From Candidatus Altimarinota bacterium (GTDB taxonomy: Bacteria > Patescibacteriota > Gracilibacteria > JANQMV01), in contig JANQMV010000048.1 of assembly GCA_028279865.1 (NCBI GenBank), positions 1-50,734 on the forward strand: a stretch of 50,734 bases of DNA, read 5' to 3'. The position numbers and the translations under genes were made by a program. The notes below the pieces were generated by a model. The model made no database searches. It saw only the letters and a list, made by a program, of their open reading frames with translations, and was not told where the DNA came from. Shown piece by piece: positions 9,817-20,654 of the stretch (position 1 is its first letter; each line of letters opens with the position of its first letter).

Positions 9817-10501
9817 AGTAATGATTTTGTTTACAATGGCAATGAATCTCTTTGCCTTCAGACGCGGCCCTGAATGGCTTATGGCTCTCATTGCAGTTGA
9901 GATTGTTTTGATGAATATTTTTGCAATTAAGCAGATGAATCTCTTTGGCTTAGCTGTCACAGGTGGAAATGTCATGTACGCCGCTATTTTTCTTTCCACA
10001 GATTTACTTTCCGAATTCCATGGTAAAAAATGGGCGTTTCGAGCTGTCAAAGTAGGTTTTTTTGCGGCAATTTTTGCAGCGATTTCCCTACAATTTATCC
10101 TTATTTTTCAGCCAAATGACTTTGATTTTGCTCAAACACATTTTCTCGAACTGTTTAATTTTCTTCCCAGAATTGTGATTGGTTCGCTAGTAGCCTACTT
10201 CGTCGCTCAAAATCTGGATGTACATCTTTTCCATAAAATCAAAAGCAAAACGGGAGAAAAATATCTTTGGCTCAGAAACACAGGCTCAACAGCAATTTCT
10301 CAATTGATTGACACACTCATTTTTACAACAGTTGGCTTACTAATCATTCCCGGATTGCCGGAAAATAAATATTTGGCTGGAGTTATTTCTATGGAAATTT
10401 TTTGGGAAGTTGTTTTATTTACGTATTTAATCAAACTGATTGCAGCGATTTTAGATACACCATTTATTTATTTAGCCAAGAAAATCAAAGTTAAAAAATA
10501 G
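9797..10501 (+). CDS. yhhQ: Queuosine precursor transporter (YhhQ/QPTR, DUF165 family)
   Basis: This 234-residue integral membrane protein has about six hydrophobic segments. It carries the family pattern NVMYAAIFLSTDLLSEFHG near residue 60 and RNTGSTAISQLIDTLIF near residues 160-180. Known members import 7-cyano- or 7-aminomethyl-7-deazaguanine (preQ0/preQ1) or queuine across the inner membrane for tRNA queuosine synthesis. A queH gene in the same window (33869-34408) supports a queuosine role. The ATG at 9797 lies within a hairpin, so a start at the in-frame GTG 9806 or ATG 9821 cannot be excluded. The gene ends in TAG and converges on ferritin. Confidence 0.88.
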   Translation: MNEVIFLVMILFTMAMNLFAFRRGPEWLMALIAVEIVLMNIFAIKQMNLFGLAVTGGNVMYAAIFLSTDLLSEFHGKKWAFRAVKVGFFAAIFAAISLQFILIFQPNDFDFAQTHFLELFNFLPRIVIGSLVAYFVAQNLDVHLFHKIKSKTGEKYLWLRNTGSTAISQLIDTLIFTTVGLLIIPGLPENKYLAGVISMEIFWEVVLFTYLIKLIAAILDTPFIYLAKKIKVKK

Positions 10502-10514
10502 TTTTTATCATCAT

Positions 10515-10547
10515 AAAAAAGACATGAATGCTCATGCCTTTTTTTTT
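10515..10547. terminator. Bidirectional terminator between yhhQ and ferritin
   Basis: AAAAAAG, CATGA, loop ATGC, TCATG and CTTTTTTTTT form a stem with one mismatch, with A-run and T-run on either side. It lies between two convergent genes and can serve both. Confidence 0.7.
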
Positions 10548-10564
10548 GTAAAACTCTTGGTAGT

Positions 10565-11080
10565 CTAAACTTCGCCTTCCCCCGGATTCGTAGGAGTAAA
10601 GGTGCGCGCAGCCAGCTCTTTATCAACCCAATAAATTCCTCCTTCTCCCGCTAGGTCAAGCTTATCAATAATTCCTTGCGCACTTTCCTCTTCTTCCACT
10701 TGCTCATCAATATACCACTGGTTAAAAGCCTGAAAAGCATAATCATTTTCTTCAATTGCGATTTCATGTAGATTGTTAATTAAGCTTGTCACAAGCTGTT
10801 CATGCTTAAGTGCTTTTTCGTAAACATCGCGCGGAGAGTCAAAATCCGTTGCAGGTTTTTCCATTTCCCGGATTTCCGCTCTACCTCCTCGGCTAAAGAG
10901 GTAGTTAAAAAATTTCATCGCATGAAACATTTCTTCTTGGTATTGGATATACATCCAGTGGGCAAATCCGTCCAAACCTTTCGAACGAAAGTAGGCAGAC
11001 ATTGATAAATACAAATTTGCCGAGTACATTTCAGCTTGAATTTGAGCGTTAACCGCCTCTTCCAGTTTTTTACTAATCAT
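10565..11080 (-). CDS. ftnA: Ferritin (non-haem, FtnA type)
   Basis: The 171-residue protein matches bacterial ferritin along its whole length. The ferroxidase residues fall at the positions known from E. coli FtnA: Glu17, Glu50, His53, Glu94, and Glu126-Gln127 with Glu130. It should form a 24-subunit cage in the cytoplasm that oxidises and stores iron. It is a single-gene unit with a 20-bp inverted repeat just upstream that may be an operator. It ends in TAG. Confidence 0.96.
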   Translation of the reverse strand: MISKKLEEAVNAQIQAEMYSANLYLSMSAYFRSKGLDGFAHWMYIQYQEEMFHAMKFFNYLFSRGGRAEIREMEKPATDFDSPRDVYEKALKHEQLVTSLINNLHEIAIEENDYAFQAFNQWYIDEQVEEEESAQGIIDKLDLAGEGGIYWVDKELAARTFTPTNPGEGEV

Positions 11081-11114
11081 AAGTTTTTAATTAAAAAATA
11101 ATCTAAAATAGCGT

Positions 11115-11134
11115 AAAATCAGATTACTGATTTT
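11115..11134 (-). promoter_or_regulatory. Inverted repeat upstream of ferritin, possible operator
   Basis: AAAATCAG and CTGATTTT are perfect 8-bp inverted arms around ATTA, 35 bases before the ferritin ATG. The position fits a repressor site or a promoter-proximal hairpin. It does not match a Fur box closely, so the regulator is unknown. Confidence 0.4.
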
Positions 11135-11160
11135 TTGATTTTAAGTCAAAACTCAAAACA

Positions 11161-11190
11161 ATTTTCGCTTCGGAATTCCGGTCGAAAAAT
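11161..11190. promoter_or_regulatory. Palindromic segment in the ferritin / sigma-factor intergenic region
   Basis: A perfect CGGAATTCCG core (11171-11180) is flanked by ATTTTCG on the left and CGAAAAAT on the right, giving a nested imperfect palindrome between two divergent genes. Function unknown. Confidence 0.3.
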
Positions 11191-11281
11191 TCAATACAAA
11201 AAATTAGGAAAAGACTTTTTTGCGACTAACCCCTCTCTCACATCCAAGGTGGCAAAAACTTGAAAGAAAAATATATAAATC

Positions 11282-11303
11282 TGCGTAAGAGTAAATGTAC
11301 GCA
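11282..11303 (+). promoter_or_regulatory. Inverted repeat directly before the ECF sigma gene
   Basis: TGCGTA (11282-11287) and TACGCA (11298-11303) are perfect arms separated by 10 bases and end 12 bases before the ATG at 11316. It may be an operator or a leader hairpin that controls the sigma factor. Confidence 0.4.
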
Positions 11304-11315
11304 AAATAAATATTT

Positions 11316-11909
11316 ATGGTTAATCCGGATTTCAGTCAAAAAACCGATGAGGAGCTGGTTGTCTTAACTCTGCAAGATCAAGACGTTTTTTATTATCTAA
11401 TCAAAAGGTACGAACAAAAGCTTTTGAATTATATTTTGCGTCTTTCAAGTACCAGTCGCGAAAATGCAGAAGATATTTTGCAGGAAGTTTTCATCAAAAT
11501 TTATAAAAACTTAAACGGATTTGACCGGGATCTAAAGTTTTCAAGTTGGGCTTATCGCATTACGCACAATGAAACGATGAGTCATTTTCGCAAAAAACAA
11601 ACAAAATTAAAAATCACCAGTATAGATGACGAAGAAAACAACAATCTGATCAATTTATTAAAAAGTTCATTAGATATTCAAAAAGAATTTTCGACCAAAG
11701 AAATTGCAAAAAAAGTTCGCGAGATAATTGATTTATTGACATCAAAATATCGTGAAATTTTAGTTTTACGTTATTTGGAGGAAAAAGATTATCAAGAGAT
11801 TAGCGATATTTTAAAAATACCCATGGGAACAGTCGCAACATTAGTAAGCAGAGCCAAAAAAAGATTCAAAATAGAGGCAACTAAGAATCATTTAGATGAA
11901 TTAATTTAA
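11316..11909 (+). CDS. ECF-type RNA polymerase sigma factor
   Basis: The 197-residue protein has a sigma-70 region 2 (about residues 20-90: YYLIKRYEQKL, AEDILQEVFIKIYKNL, FSSWAYRITHNE) and a region 4 helix-turn-helix (about 135-190: LTSKYREILVLRYLEEKDYQEISDILKIPMGTVA, quoted here as a region). It would direct RNA polymerase to an envelope or stress regulon. The next gene starts 5 bases after its TAA and encodes a membrane protein, the usual arrangement for a sigma factor and its membrane partner. Confidence 0.93.
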   Translation: MVNPDFSQKTDEELVVLTLQDQDVFYYLIKRYEQKLLNYILRLSSTSRENAEDILQEVFIKIYKNLNGFDRDLKFSSWAYRITHNETMSHFRKKQTKLKITSIDDEENNNLINLLKSSLDIQKEFSTKEIAKKVREIIDLLTSKYREILVLRYLEEKDYQEISDILKIPMGTVATLVSRAKKRFKIEATKNHLDELI

Positions 11910-11914
11910 CAATC

Positions 11915-12739
11915 ATGAAGAAAGATCTTAGCAAAAACATCCTCGGCAAAATTAAAAAGGAAAAAATTCAACCCATTTCCAAATGGAGTTTTTTGCTCAA
12001 AAAATCTTCTATTTGGAGTTTATTTGGAATTTCCGTCATACTTGGAGGATTTGCTTTCGGCAGTATTTTGGCGCAAATCAGCAGTACGGAGTGGAATATT
12101 CGCCACCAAATTACAGATAGTTTTATGTTTTTCGTCTTCATGACACTCCCCTATCTCTGGATTATTTTTATGCTTGGATTCGGTGCACTCGCCTACTACT
12201 ACCTTAGACGAACTTCCAAAGGCTACCGCTATAGTACCATCATCGTGGTAAATAGTAGTTTGCTAATTTCCGTTTTATTTGGCAGTGCTCTTTATGCGAG
12301 CGGTCTCTCTACAAAATTTGAACATGCTTTTCAGGAAAAAAGTCCTTTGTATCGGGAGGTCTTGGACAGAAGGGTAAAACTTTGGAAAAATCCTGAGAAA
12401 GGCTTGTTAGCCGGTAAATTTATCAAACATATTGATGAGGAGAATATTGAAATAATCGATCTGAGAAAACGAATCTGGACTGTAAATATTGCAGAGGTGG
12501 TTGTCAAAAAAGAGCTTCCTTTAAGAAGTAATCTTCCTGTGAAAATAATTGGAGAAAAAAAAGAAAATCAAATTTTCATAGCAAAAGAAATCCGGCTTTG
12601 GAATAAAAACAAAGTATTAAAATGTGATACAGAAAAACCTGATGAGCCTTGTTTAAAACCTCCAAGGCATTTTCCCAAAAAAGTGAAAGAAAATTTTCAA
12701 CTTCCGCGTAGTAATGATTGGAGGCACGAAAAAAGATAA
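11915..12739 (+). CDS. Membrane protein, probable anti-sigma partner of the ECF factor
   Basis: The 274-residue protein has a basic cytoplasmic N-terminus of about 30 residues. Three clear hydrophobic segments follow (about 32-54, 70-95 and 108-130), and then a mostly soluble C-terminal half rich in Lys and Glu. It has no recognisable zinc-finger anti-sigma motif. The 5-base spacing after the sigma gene and the membrane topology suggest that it senses the envelope and holds the sigma factor. This role is inferred from context only. Confidence 0.65.
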   Translation: MKKDLSKNILGKIKKEKIQPISKWSFLLKKSSIWSLFGISVILGGFAFGSILAQISSTEWNIRHQITDSFMFFVFMTLPYLWIIFMLGFGALAYYYLRRTSKGYRYSTIIVVNSSLLISVLFGSALYASGLSTKFEHAFQEKSPLYREVLDRRVKLWKNPEKGLLAGKFIKHIDEENIEIIDLRKRIWTVNIAEVVVKKELPLRSNLPVKIIGEKKENQIFIAKEIRLWNKNKVLKCDTEKPDEPCLKPPRHFPKKVKENFQLPRSNDWRHEKR

Positions 12740-12930
12740 GCCGCCAACGAGAGTGCGCACTCAATTTAAAATCATAGAATTACAAAGTTTTATTAAAAGT
12801 TCTGACAGTAATTCAATAAAGAATAAGTTTGCAACTATTCAGATTAGTGCACGACTTACCAATCTCACTTTGCTGTTATTTCTCAGCAATAAAAAAAGTA
12901 GTTCTAATTATAAATCTTAGTAAAAATATT

Positions 12931-13545
12931 ATGAAAAATTCAAAACTATTGACAGCAACTGCTGTCTTCTCAGTCGCAATTACTGCCGCTGTAACAACAA
13001 TGTCTCTTACTTCCGCCTATCGTGGCAACACAAATCAAGACTTCAAACCTAGTAATAAAATCCAAATTTCAGCAGAGCAACGTGAAGCAATGCATGAAGC
13101 TCTTAAAAATAAAGATTATGATGCTTGGGTAGAAAATGCTCCGGCAGATGGTCGTCATTCTGACTTAACTCAAGCCGAATTTGAAGAATTGGCAGAAAAA
13201 CACCTGGAAAAAATAGAAAGTAGGGAAGAAAGAAAAGAGTTGAGAGAAGCAAGGAAAGCAGCTCTGGATGAAGTTTTTGCAAATAATGATTATGAAGGTT
13301 GGAAAGAGCTGATGACGGAGTCCGGAAAAAATTCTCAAATTCTTGAAGTCATTAATGCTGATAATTTTGATAAATTAATTGAAATTCACAACTTAAAGAA
13401 GGAGGGAAAAGCAAAATTTGAAGAAGCTCAGGCTCTCATGCAAGAACTAGGAATTGAAAAAAACTTTGAAAAGCAAGGTTCGCACAAGGGCAAAGGTTTG
13501 GGAATGAGAAAAGGTAATTTTGGAGGAACAGGTTTTAATCAATAG
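12931..13545 (+). CDS. Small secreted helical repeat protein, function unknown
   Basis: The ATG at 12931 is chosen because it gives a clean signal peptide (KLLTATAVFSVAITAAV, cleavage near TSA-Y, residue 30). The 204-residue protein then shows two related units: AMHEALKNKDYDAWVE and ALDEVFANNDYEGWKE, each followed by a charged helical stretch. The C-terminus is Gly/Lys rich. It follows the sigma/anti-sigma pair after 191 bases and may be a target of that sigma factor. The layout recalls periplasmic Spy-like stress proteins, but I cannot assign a family. Confidence 0.7.
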   Translation: MKNSKLLTATAVFSVAITAAVTTMSLTSAYRGNTNQDFKPSNKIQISAEQREAMHEALKNKDYDAWVENAPADGRHSDLTQAEFEELAEKHLEKIESREERKELREARKAALDEVFANNDYEGWKELMTESGKNSQILEVINADNFDKLIEIHNLKKEGKAKFEEAQALMQELGIEKNFEKQGSHKGKGLGMRKGNFGGTGFNQ

Positions 13546-13567
13546 ACTTATGCTTTAAAATAAAAGC

Positions 13568-13597
13568 AAAAAGAGCAGCACTTGTTGCTCTTTTTTT
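13568..13597. terminator. Bidirectional terminator
   Basis: AAAAAGAGCA and TTGCTCTTTTTTT form a strong stem with A- and T-runs on both flanks. It separates the small secreted protein gene from the convergent giant gene whose TAA is at 13617. Confidence 0.85.
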
Positions 13598-13616
13598 ATA
13601 ATTAGAATTAATTCCT

Positions 13617-16600
13617 TTAGAATTCACCAATCGCAGTATAGGTCACCTTTCCTCGGTAGATATCCGCTGGTGTCTGGTAGTCCACATTTAAGTAGTAGTA
13701 AATTGTATCCAGATTACTGTTGGTAGGTTTGTCCAATCACGCATTAGAAATCTGTTGAGGTGCGTTGGTAAAATGGGTCGTTGTGCTAGATGTTCCCGTA
13801 TTTGCTGTGTATGTAAAATTATTCTCTGTTGAAACCCGATCACCTGAAATAGATGAAATAATCTGTCCGGTGTTTGTCGTGCCATCAAGCACCGCTGAAC
13901 CTGTTTGTGTGTTACCTTGCAGAGAAATCATCAGATTGTAACCGTTATGAGCGTTGGTTTTCACTTCTAGGATTGACTTGTCCATTGCTGCTCAGCCTGT
14001 GCCGGACCAGTTCTGACCAAATTGCACGTCAGGGTCGACTGAAAGTAAAACCGAGCCTGAATTGACAGATAATTGAATTGATTCTTCAACATTCACGTTC
14101 AATTCGACTTGCTGATAATGTTGAACCAGAGTGATTTGTCCCGTTCCTGATTCAAGCAATACTCAGAGCTCATCATACAGACTGATTTTGACAGCGTAAG
14201 ATCAACTTTGGGAAGCATTGTGGATTCTAAGGTTATTGATTGCTAATTCTAGCATATCATCGACAGGGACACTGCCTCATGTAATTGTACTTGTGATTGT
14301 TTTGGATTGTCGGTTGATTGAGTCTGAAGAATTGGTGATAGTGCCTGATTGGCTTGTAAATTCAATATCACTATCTGTCATCCAAGGTGAAAATCTGAAC
14401 TCGTCGGCAAAATCAATGACGATGTAATCGTTCACTTCAAGTGCTAGGGCATTAGGATAATAAACCTTGTAATTCGCGTTATTTACTACAGCAGGATTGC
14501 TTACATAGATTGAACCTTTTTCACCGTTGACTGTATCATATATAAAGCTAACTGTGTCTGTACGTTCTTCGTTGCCCGCTGTGTCCAGAGCCCGACTGCG
14601 GATTGTATAGAGGTGTCATTCTGACCAAATTGGTGAATTGTAATACCAGCGGGTAGATTTGCTGGTACTTCCTCCTAAAGTGTTCAGCCAAATTTCTTGT
14701 GTGGCAGTGAAGCCTGTGCCTGTATAAAAGCGCTGAGTAGCTTGCTCATAGATACTAATACGGGTGCCGGCGACTGCTGTATTATCCGTAGATTGACCTA
14801 CAATCAACTCGGCGTGTGTAAGGCTGGCGTTATTTTGCGGATAGAGAATCTTTGAGACGGGAAGTTCGGTATCCAGAGCGGTTATATGTGTTGTACGTGT
14901 GGAGGCGTAAGTCGTGGAATTGCCTGCCGCATCTTTGACTGTATAGCGAAATTTGTAGCAAGTATTGGGTAAACCGGTGTATATGTAGTTTGTGCCGTTT
15001 GCAATTTCTGTAATATTGGCATCTTGAAAACTTGTGAAAGTCTGGTCACAGATTTCATTTGTGACAGTAGCTGTGGCTACTTCAAGGAGATAGTCTGCGT
15101 CATTTGAGGACATGCCTGAGTTAGAGCCTGAGGCGGAGAGGTTGTCTTCTCCACGATTTACGTTGATCGCAATTTGTAGGCTGCCTTGAGTTCCGTTGAG
15201 ATGAGTAATTGATCCTCCGGTGGCTGATTGTGTATCAATGAAATAAGGACCTTGGTGCTGCCATGCTGAATAATTATCGGCTGCATCTTGACTTCTGATG
15301 TGTAAATAGTTACTTGCCCCTTCTTGGAAAATACAAGTCAGAGTTGTTCCTGTTTGAGTCGAGAAAACTGTTGTTCCTGTGGCACTCTGGTTACATTCGG
15401 TTTCATAGGTTTTAATCTGTGTGCTAAGCGATGTGGAAGCAGTCGCTAATGAACTTTGATTCTCATCGGTATCAATAGCAATTATGCGAAAATCGTATGT
15501 TGTTCAGTTTGAACCGGGGACTGACCAAAGGTAATCCACTGTGTTATCGTTTGACCATTGGCTTATTGCGTGAGCGCCGTCGTCGATGATTAGTGCCTCC
15601 GGACTTGCTCGATCTGAAGCCGAATTATCTGTATAAATACCTTGTGGCAGATCGTTTAGTCGTGTAATTGTTTCAATCCCTCCGGTAATGTTGTAACCCA
15701 ACACTGTTTTACCATTGAGGTATTCAACGTTATTAATATTGTTCGTCAGGATTGAAGTATTTCGGCTCGAATTTCCATCAGTTGAGTAATTGTGAGCAGC
15801 GTTGCCATAGCGATTAAATTGAGTTGCTCCATCTCCAGTAGCTACAGTAAAATCTACTCCTTGAGGGCGAACCGTATGCGTCGCGATGTCACGAATTATG
15901 TCCGAACTACCACTTAACCTGTGCCGGAATGCTGTATCATGGAGGCTTCTCTGTGAAGCGTACATTCTTGAAATCTCAGCTGAGCTCAACGCTCTATTGT
16001 AAATCGCTACGTCGTCAAGGAGTCCTTCATAATATCGCTCTCCTGAGTATGGTGCCTGACCTATGGTTAAATCATTGGTCGTATCTAAAGGACCGGCATT
16101 AACCAGATATGACTGATCTAAAATTCAATTAATGTAAATTCTCAAACTTATATCATCATAGGTAAAAGTCACATTTTGCCATACATTTGCTTCAAGATTG
16201 CTGGCAGATAGATAAGCAGTTGCACCATCGAGGGTAAATAATAGGCGGTTATTATTTCTATTTATACCAACATAGTAACCAGTAGAAAGATAACTTCACC
16301 AAAAAGCCTGAGGAGTACCTTTACCTATAATTCCTTTGTTGGAAGAAGCAGGATTTCACCACCCTGGCTCAGACGGATTAATCCAAAAATTAACTGTCAT
16401 GGTGTTACCAACATTTAAAGTCGAATTATTGTTTATTCGTAAATAATCATTAACACCGTCAAAACTTCCTGCTCCGTCAAATTTACCTCCGGCTATTGCA
16501 GACGCTCCGCCACTCCAGGTTCCATGATTTCCATTACTCGAATGATCCGTAGCCTGACCTGAGCTTGTCGAAGGGTCCATTTTCCAGTAACCCACAAGTC

Positions 16601-19600
16601 CGTCATTCAAACTTTCCTGTGCTTCCAAATTCTTTTTCCCTGTTTCGTACATATGCTTGATTGTAGCTGCATCAAGAGCTTCGGCTGTGATAAATGGTTC
16701 GTCTATGAGTCCATCTATAGCGGCAAAACCTGTTCATCTAAAATCTTGCCCTATATATATAGGCAAATTAGAATTAAAGGTTCCAATTGGTTGGTTTGTA
16801 AACTCACTATCTATTTCCCCATCAATATACATTCTAATAACATCTCAATCTCGAGTTAAATTTAAAAAATGCCAGTTTGTATCAGTAATTGACTTATTGC
16901 CAACTGCGCTAAAATAATTTGCACCTCCCCATAGATCAAGATCGGCATTAAAATGTAATTTATTGTTTGCATTAATCTCGAATATCCACTGATTTACAGT
17001 CGTGGCTTCATAACGAGAAATTAGATAATTAGTACCATTTGAATTTCTTTTTATCCATAGTCATAAAGTAAAATCTGTTAAGTCTAAATCTGCGCTATCA
17101 GCTATGCTAAGGTAGTTACTACCATCAAACTTCGCTGCTTTTCCTCTCACACCGGTAGAACTAAAATCAACCCCACCATTATTTATTAAATTATTTGTCT
17201 TCAATGAATTATCTGTAAGTGGAGCGGAGCCATCAAATGTCCACATACCTCTAATATCTCCTACCATTTCCTCCGTTGCATATTCCGAAGTAATATATTT
17301 TACAGAACCATTATTCTCATCTCCTGCTTTCTCTTGGATAATACTTAAACCTTCATTTGTTCCAATATAAAGAGTATTTCATCCATGAATAGAAGTTCAT
17401 TCTGTAATTTCTAAAGAATTGATATGTATTCTATTTCAACCAGTTCATAGGCAAACATTTCTTCAGGCAATTGCATGGGTTTGAAAAGTACAATAGATGT
17501 AGTCTGCCTTTCCTAATGTGATATCAACCGTCGCCTCATGTATATTTCTCTGCAGATAAAAATCATCCTGATCTGTAGCAATTTCATTTGAATAGTAAAG
17601 AGTTCCATCGGAAGCTAAGGCAACATTGTCTGAATCTCTACCTGCATCTGTTACATCAATAACCGTCCCATCTGTCTCATTAATCACACTCACTCCTCCA
17701 TCTGTCGCCACGGCTACATAAGTTTTCCCATCAATTACTGCGGCATGAAGATCATTAATTAAGCCATTTACAATATCTTGCTCATCTATTTTTTGGTAAC
17801 CAGAAGAAGTGTTTCTATCTGCAATGTTTGAATTAAATTCACTATGGTTATTCATTGGATAACTACTTTCTTCTGTTCTTCAGCTCCCAATGTGTTCACT
17901 TGTATCATTTACAAAATCAATTGTAAATAATCCAGAATTTGAACTCGCACTACTTCAGTCATACCAACTTCCTAAGTAAGTTTTACCGTTTAATGATGAG
18001 ATTGTTGAAAAAAGCGTATAATTTGGTCCAATCAAATAAACATCATTTGGAGTCCACCCTCCCGCTTGATCAAATCTCATCCAAATTTCCTGGCTTTCCG
18101 CATCGTAAATATATAGATTTGTATCCGTACCTACCAAAATTGCAATTTCAGGAAAATCTCGTGTACACTTTTCTTCACCTGAGGCTTGGTAACCATTTGG
18201 ACATCTGGTCACAGAAGAAGCTTCCGTATACCATGATTTTGTATTATCACTTCTCCACGAATTATTAACTGAATCCTTGGCTGTATCATAAATAAACACG
18301 TCATTAATCGTTTCTGCGATCAGCTGCTGTTCAATTTTCTCTGGAATTTGATATTCACTTTCACTTGTTTCTTTTTGTTCAATTTTAAATTTTGGAGCTG
18401 TTGCTTCGTAGGTCTGCCGTACCTCTAAGCCTGAGAGAGCTCGACTGTAAATTGCAAATTCGTCAAGAGAACCATTAAAATACCTATTACTATTACCTCC
18501 ATTACCGATACTTGGATAAGTGAAACTGGCAGTAGGAATTTCCACATTTTGTTTTGTATCCGTAAGCTCACCATTTAGATAAATATAAAAATTTGAATGA
18601 GTGCTATCTACAGATTCTGTAACCACAGTTAAATTAAACCATTCGTCAATCCCAACATCATCTAAATTTGCATTAAAATATAGTGGTGTTGGTGATTGCA
18701 AATAAAGTGCTAATGCATTTCCTGCACCATGCCACATCCAGTAACCACCACTGGACAAATTGTTTCCTGTAAAAGCGTTCCAATTTCCTCCTAGTGTTTT
18801 TTGCCAAACACTAAAAGTATGGCTCTCACTTGTTGTAAACTCTGTTGAATTAATTGTCACATATTCATCCACCCCATCAAACTCCAAAGCCTTCCCCACC
18901 TGCCCGTCATGATAAGACAAAGCACCACTCATATTTGTCAAAGTTCCATTATTCCCATTTCCAGAATAATCAACCGTAACAGAAGTCCCCACATCATCAA
19001 ATTTCCAATAACCCACTAAGGAATCTTTTTTATAATTTTCCTTAATTTCTTTGTTAGAGAGAGCCCGTTTGTACATTTTAACTTCATCAATTCCGCCAGA
19101 AAAATACCTCGGATACCTCGTTGGAGCAGTATAATCATAAGGATTTCCGAACAAAACAGGGTCATTTGTTTCCGTATTAAAATTACCATTCCACGTTACA
19201 CTTCCTGGTAATTCTTCTCCGTTTACAAAAGCTTTGATCAGACCTCCTTCACGTTTCATCACAATGTTGTACCATTGATTAATTTCAAAAGAAACCGGCC
19301 AACCAAAGTATCCATTCGGAGGCGAATAATTATAATATAAACCTAAAGAGTTCTTCGTTGTTGCTATTTTTCTAATAACTCAATTCGCAGGCCATGAAAT
19401 TAATTCAGCTTGAGCAATTAGAGCTGCTTCCGAGTTAACATTCATCCAAAAATTAACTGTAAAATCTCCCGTACCAAAATCAAAGTCTGAACTATTCGGA
19501 ATACTTACATAATCATTAATTCCATCAAAACCTCCCGCTTGTCTGCGTTGTCCATCAGCATTCGCAGTTAAGCCTCCGTTCGCTGTACCATGATTTCATT

Positions 19601-20540
19601 TTCACGAACTATCCATAAAATCTCCATCCATTTTCCAATGCCCCACAAGTCCTGTTTCATCAAGCTCGATCGCTGCATCAGGGTAAAAAGCTCATTCGTC
19701 TCCATTATCTTTAATTTCAACACCAACCTGATTATTCATCTCATCGTTAGACAAACTAATCGTTGGTTGACGAGGGGTATCTGCATAAGGTGAACTTGGC
19801 GGAGTAAAGTTTCCTGTCCAACGAGCTAACCCTTTGGTCACCCTAACTTCGTCAAAATAGCCTTGAAAATCTCCTGCACCGAGCTCTCTTCCTGCTGTGC
19901 CAATTCTTAGGGGATTTGTTGTTTGAAAATTATCATAACAAGTTGTATCACTGGCAATTTGGTAACCATCAGCAAAGAAACGAAGAGTATTTCATTCTCT
20001 TGCAAGTGCAAAATGCGACCATTTGTTTAAATAATCAGCGAAATTCCCCCCTGTTACAACACAAGTACCATTGTATGATGTCCAATTTAGCTGGGAACTA
20101 AAAAGCCAATACCAATTCAAATCTGAATATGCGCCATTGTGAGTGGACATAAATCGCTTTGCACGACCATTATCATTTGCGTTGCTTGTTGGATAAGCCC
20201 AAAAATCAATCGTAAAATCATCCGAACCAAATTGCCAGTCTTGAGAATTTGGAATTGTTAAATAATCACTATCTCCGTCGAAATATATCGCTGAACTACC
20301 AAACTTGCTTTGTGATGTGGAATGTCGGACATTTCCATTCACCGTAATATCGTGTTCATTTGAAGAAGAGTCTGTGAAAGTTGTACTTCAGTTTGTTGTG
20401 TCTGATTGAATTAAAAGCTTTGTATAAACATCCGATCATGCTGCTTTTAGTTGAGAAAAATTAAGCTGTCAAAAAAATTGAAGTACCATCAGTCACACCA
20501 ACGTTTTTGAAAATAATTTTTTAGTTTTTTTAGTAAACAT
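13617..20540 (-). CDS. Giant secreted LamG-repeat surface protein 2 (2307 aa), UGA read as glycine
   Basis: From the ATG at 20540 to the TAA at 13617 the minus strand is open for 2307 codons if TGA is glycine. I count 29 in-frame TGAs and no TAA or TAG. The N-terminus (MFTKKTKKLFSKT then a hydrophobic stretch) is signal-like. Five LamG modules show FDG-DYL signatures near residues 85, 340, 550, 1136 and 1360. A stretch near 900-1000 resembles propeller-type repeats (TYVAVATDGGVSVIN). Ig or fibronectin-like segments follow from about 1550 (DTELPVSKILYP, DAAGNSTTYAS). The C-terminus ends in a strand-rich piece (TPADIYRGKVTYTAIGEF) without a membrane anchor or sortase motif. It is probably an adhesin. 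A plain stop-codon reading would wrongly split it into eight or more fragments. Confidence 0.92.
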
Positions 20541-20592
20541 GGTTTTTGTTTTTTTTATTTTCCACCTGATATTATGAAAATTACATTGTTTC

Positions 20593-20640
20593 ATTTTACC
20601 AAATTAATATATGTTTTGCAATATTTTTATCTTTTTGCAA
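20593..20640 (-). promoter_or_regulatory. Predicted promoter of surface protein 2 with repeated TTTTGCAA motif
   Basis: TTGCAA (20616-20621), 17 bases, then TAAAAT (20593-20598) on the minus strand, 53 bases before the ATG. The hexamers and spacing equal those of surface protein 1. A second TTTTGCAA copy lies at 20633-20640, 19 bases further upstream, which could be a regulator site. Confidence 0.5.
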
Positions 20641-20654
20641 AACAGATCAAAAAC

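Noticed and set aside
12829-12930. N-terminal extension of the small secreted protein
   Set aside because: The extension has no signal-like character, while the ATG at 12931 gives a proper signal peptide.
1-20540. The giant genes as pseudogenes with many nonsense mutations
   Set aside because: Only TGA occurs, never TAA or TAG, and TGAs fall at glycine positions; random decay would give all three stops and frameshifts.
1-20540. UGA read as tryptophan (code 4) or selenocysteine
   Set aside because: Motif positions require glycine (YID-G-VL, QGQ-G-IGT). TGG is in regular use for Trp, and the number of UGAs is far too high for selenocysteine.
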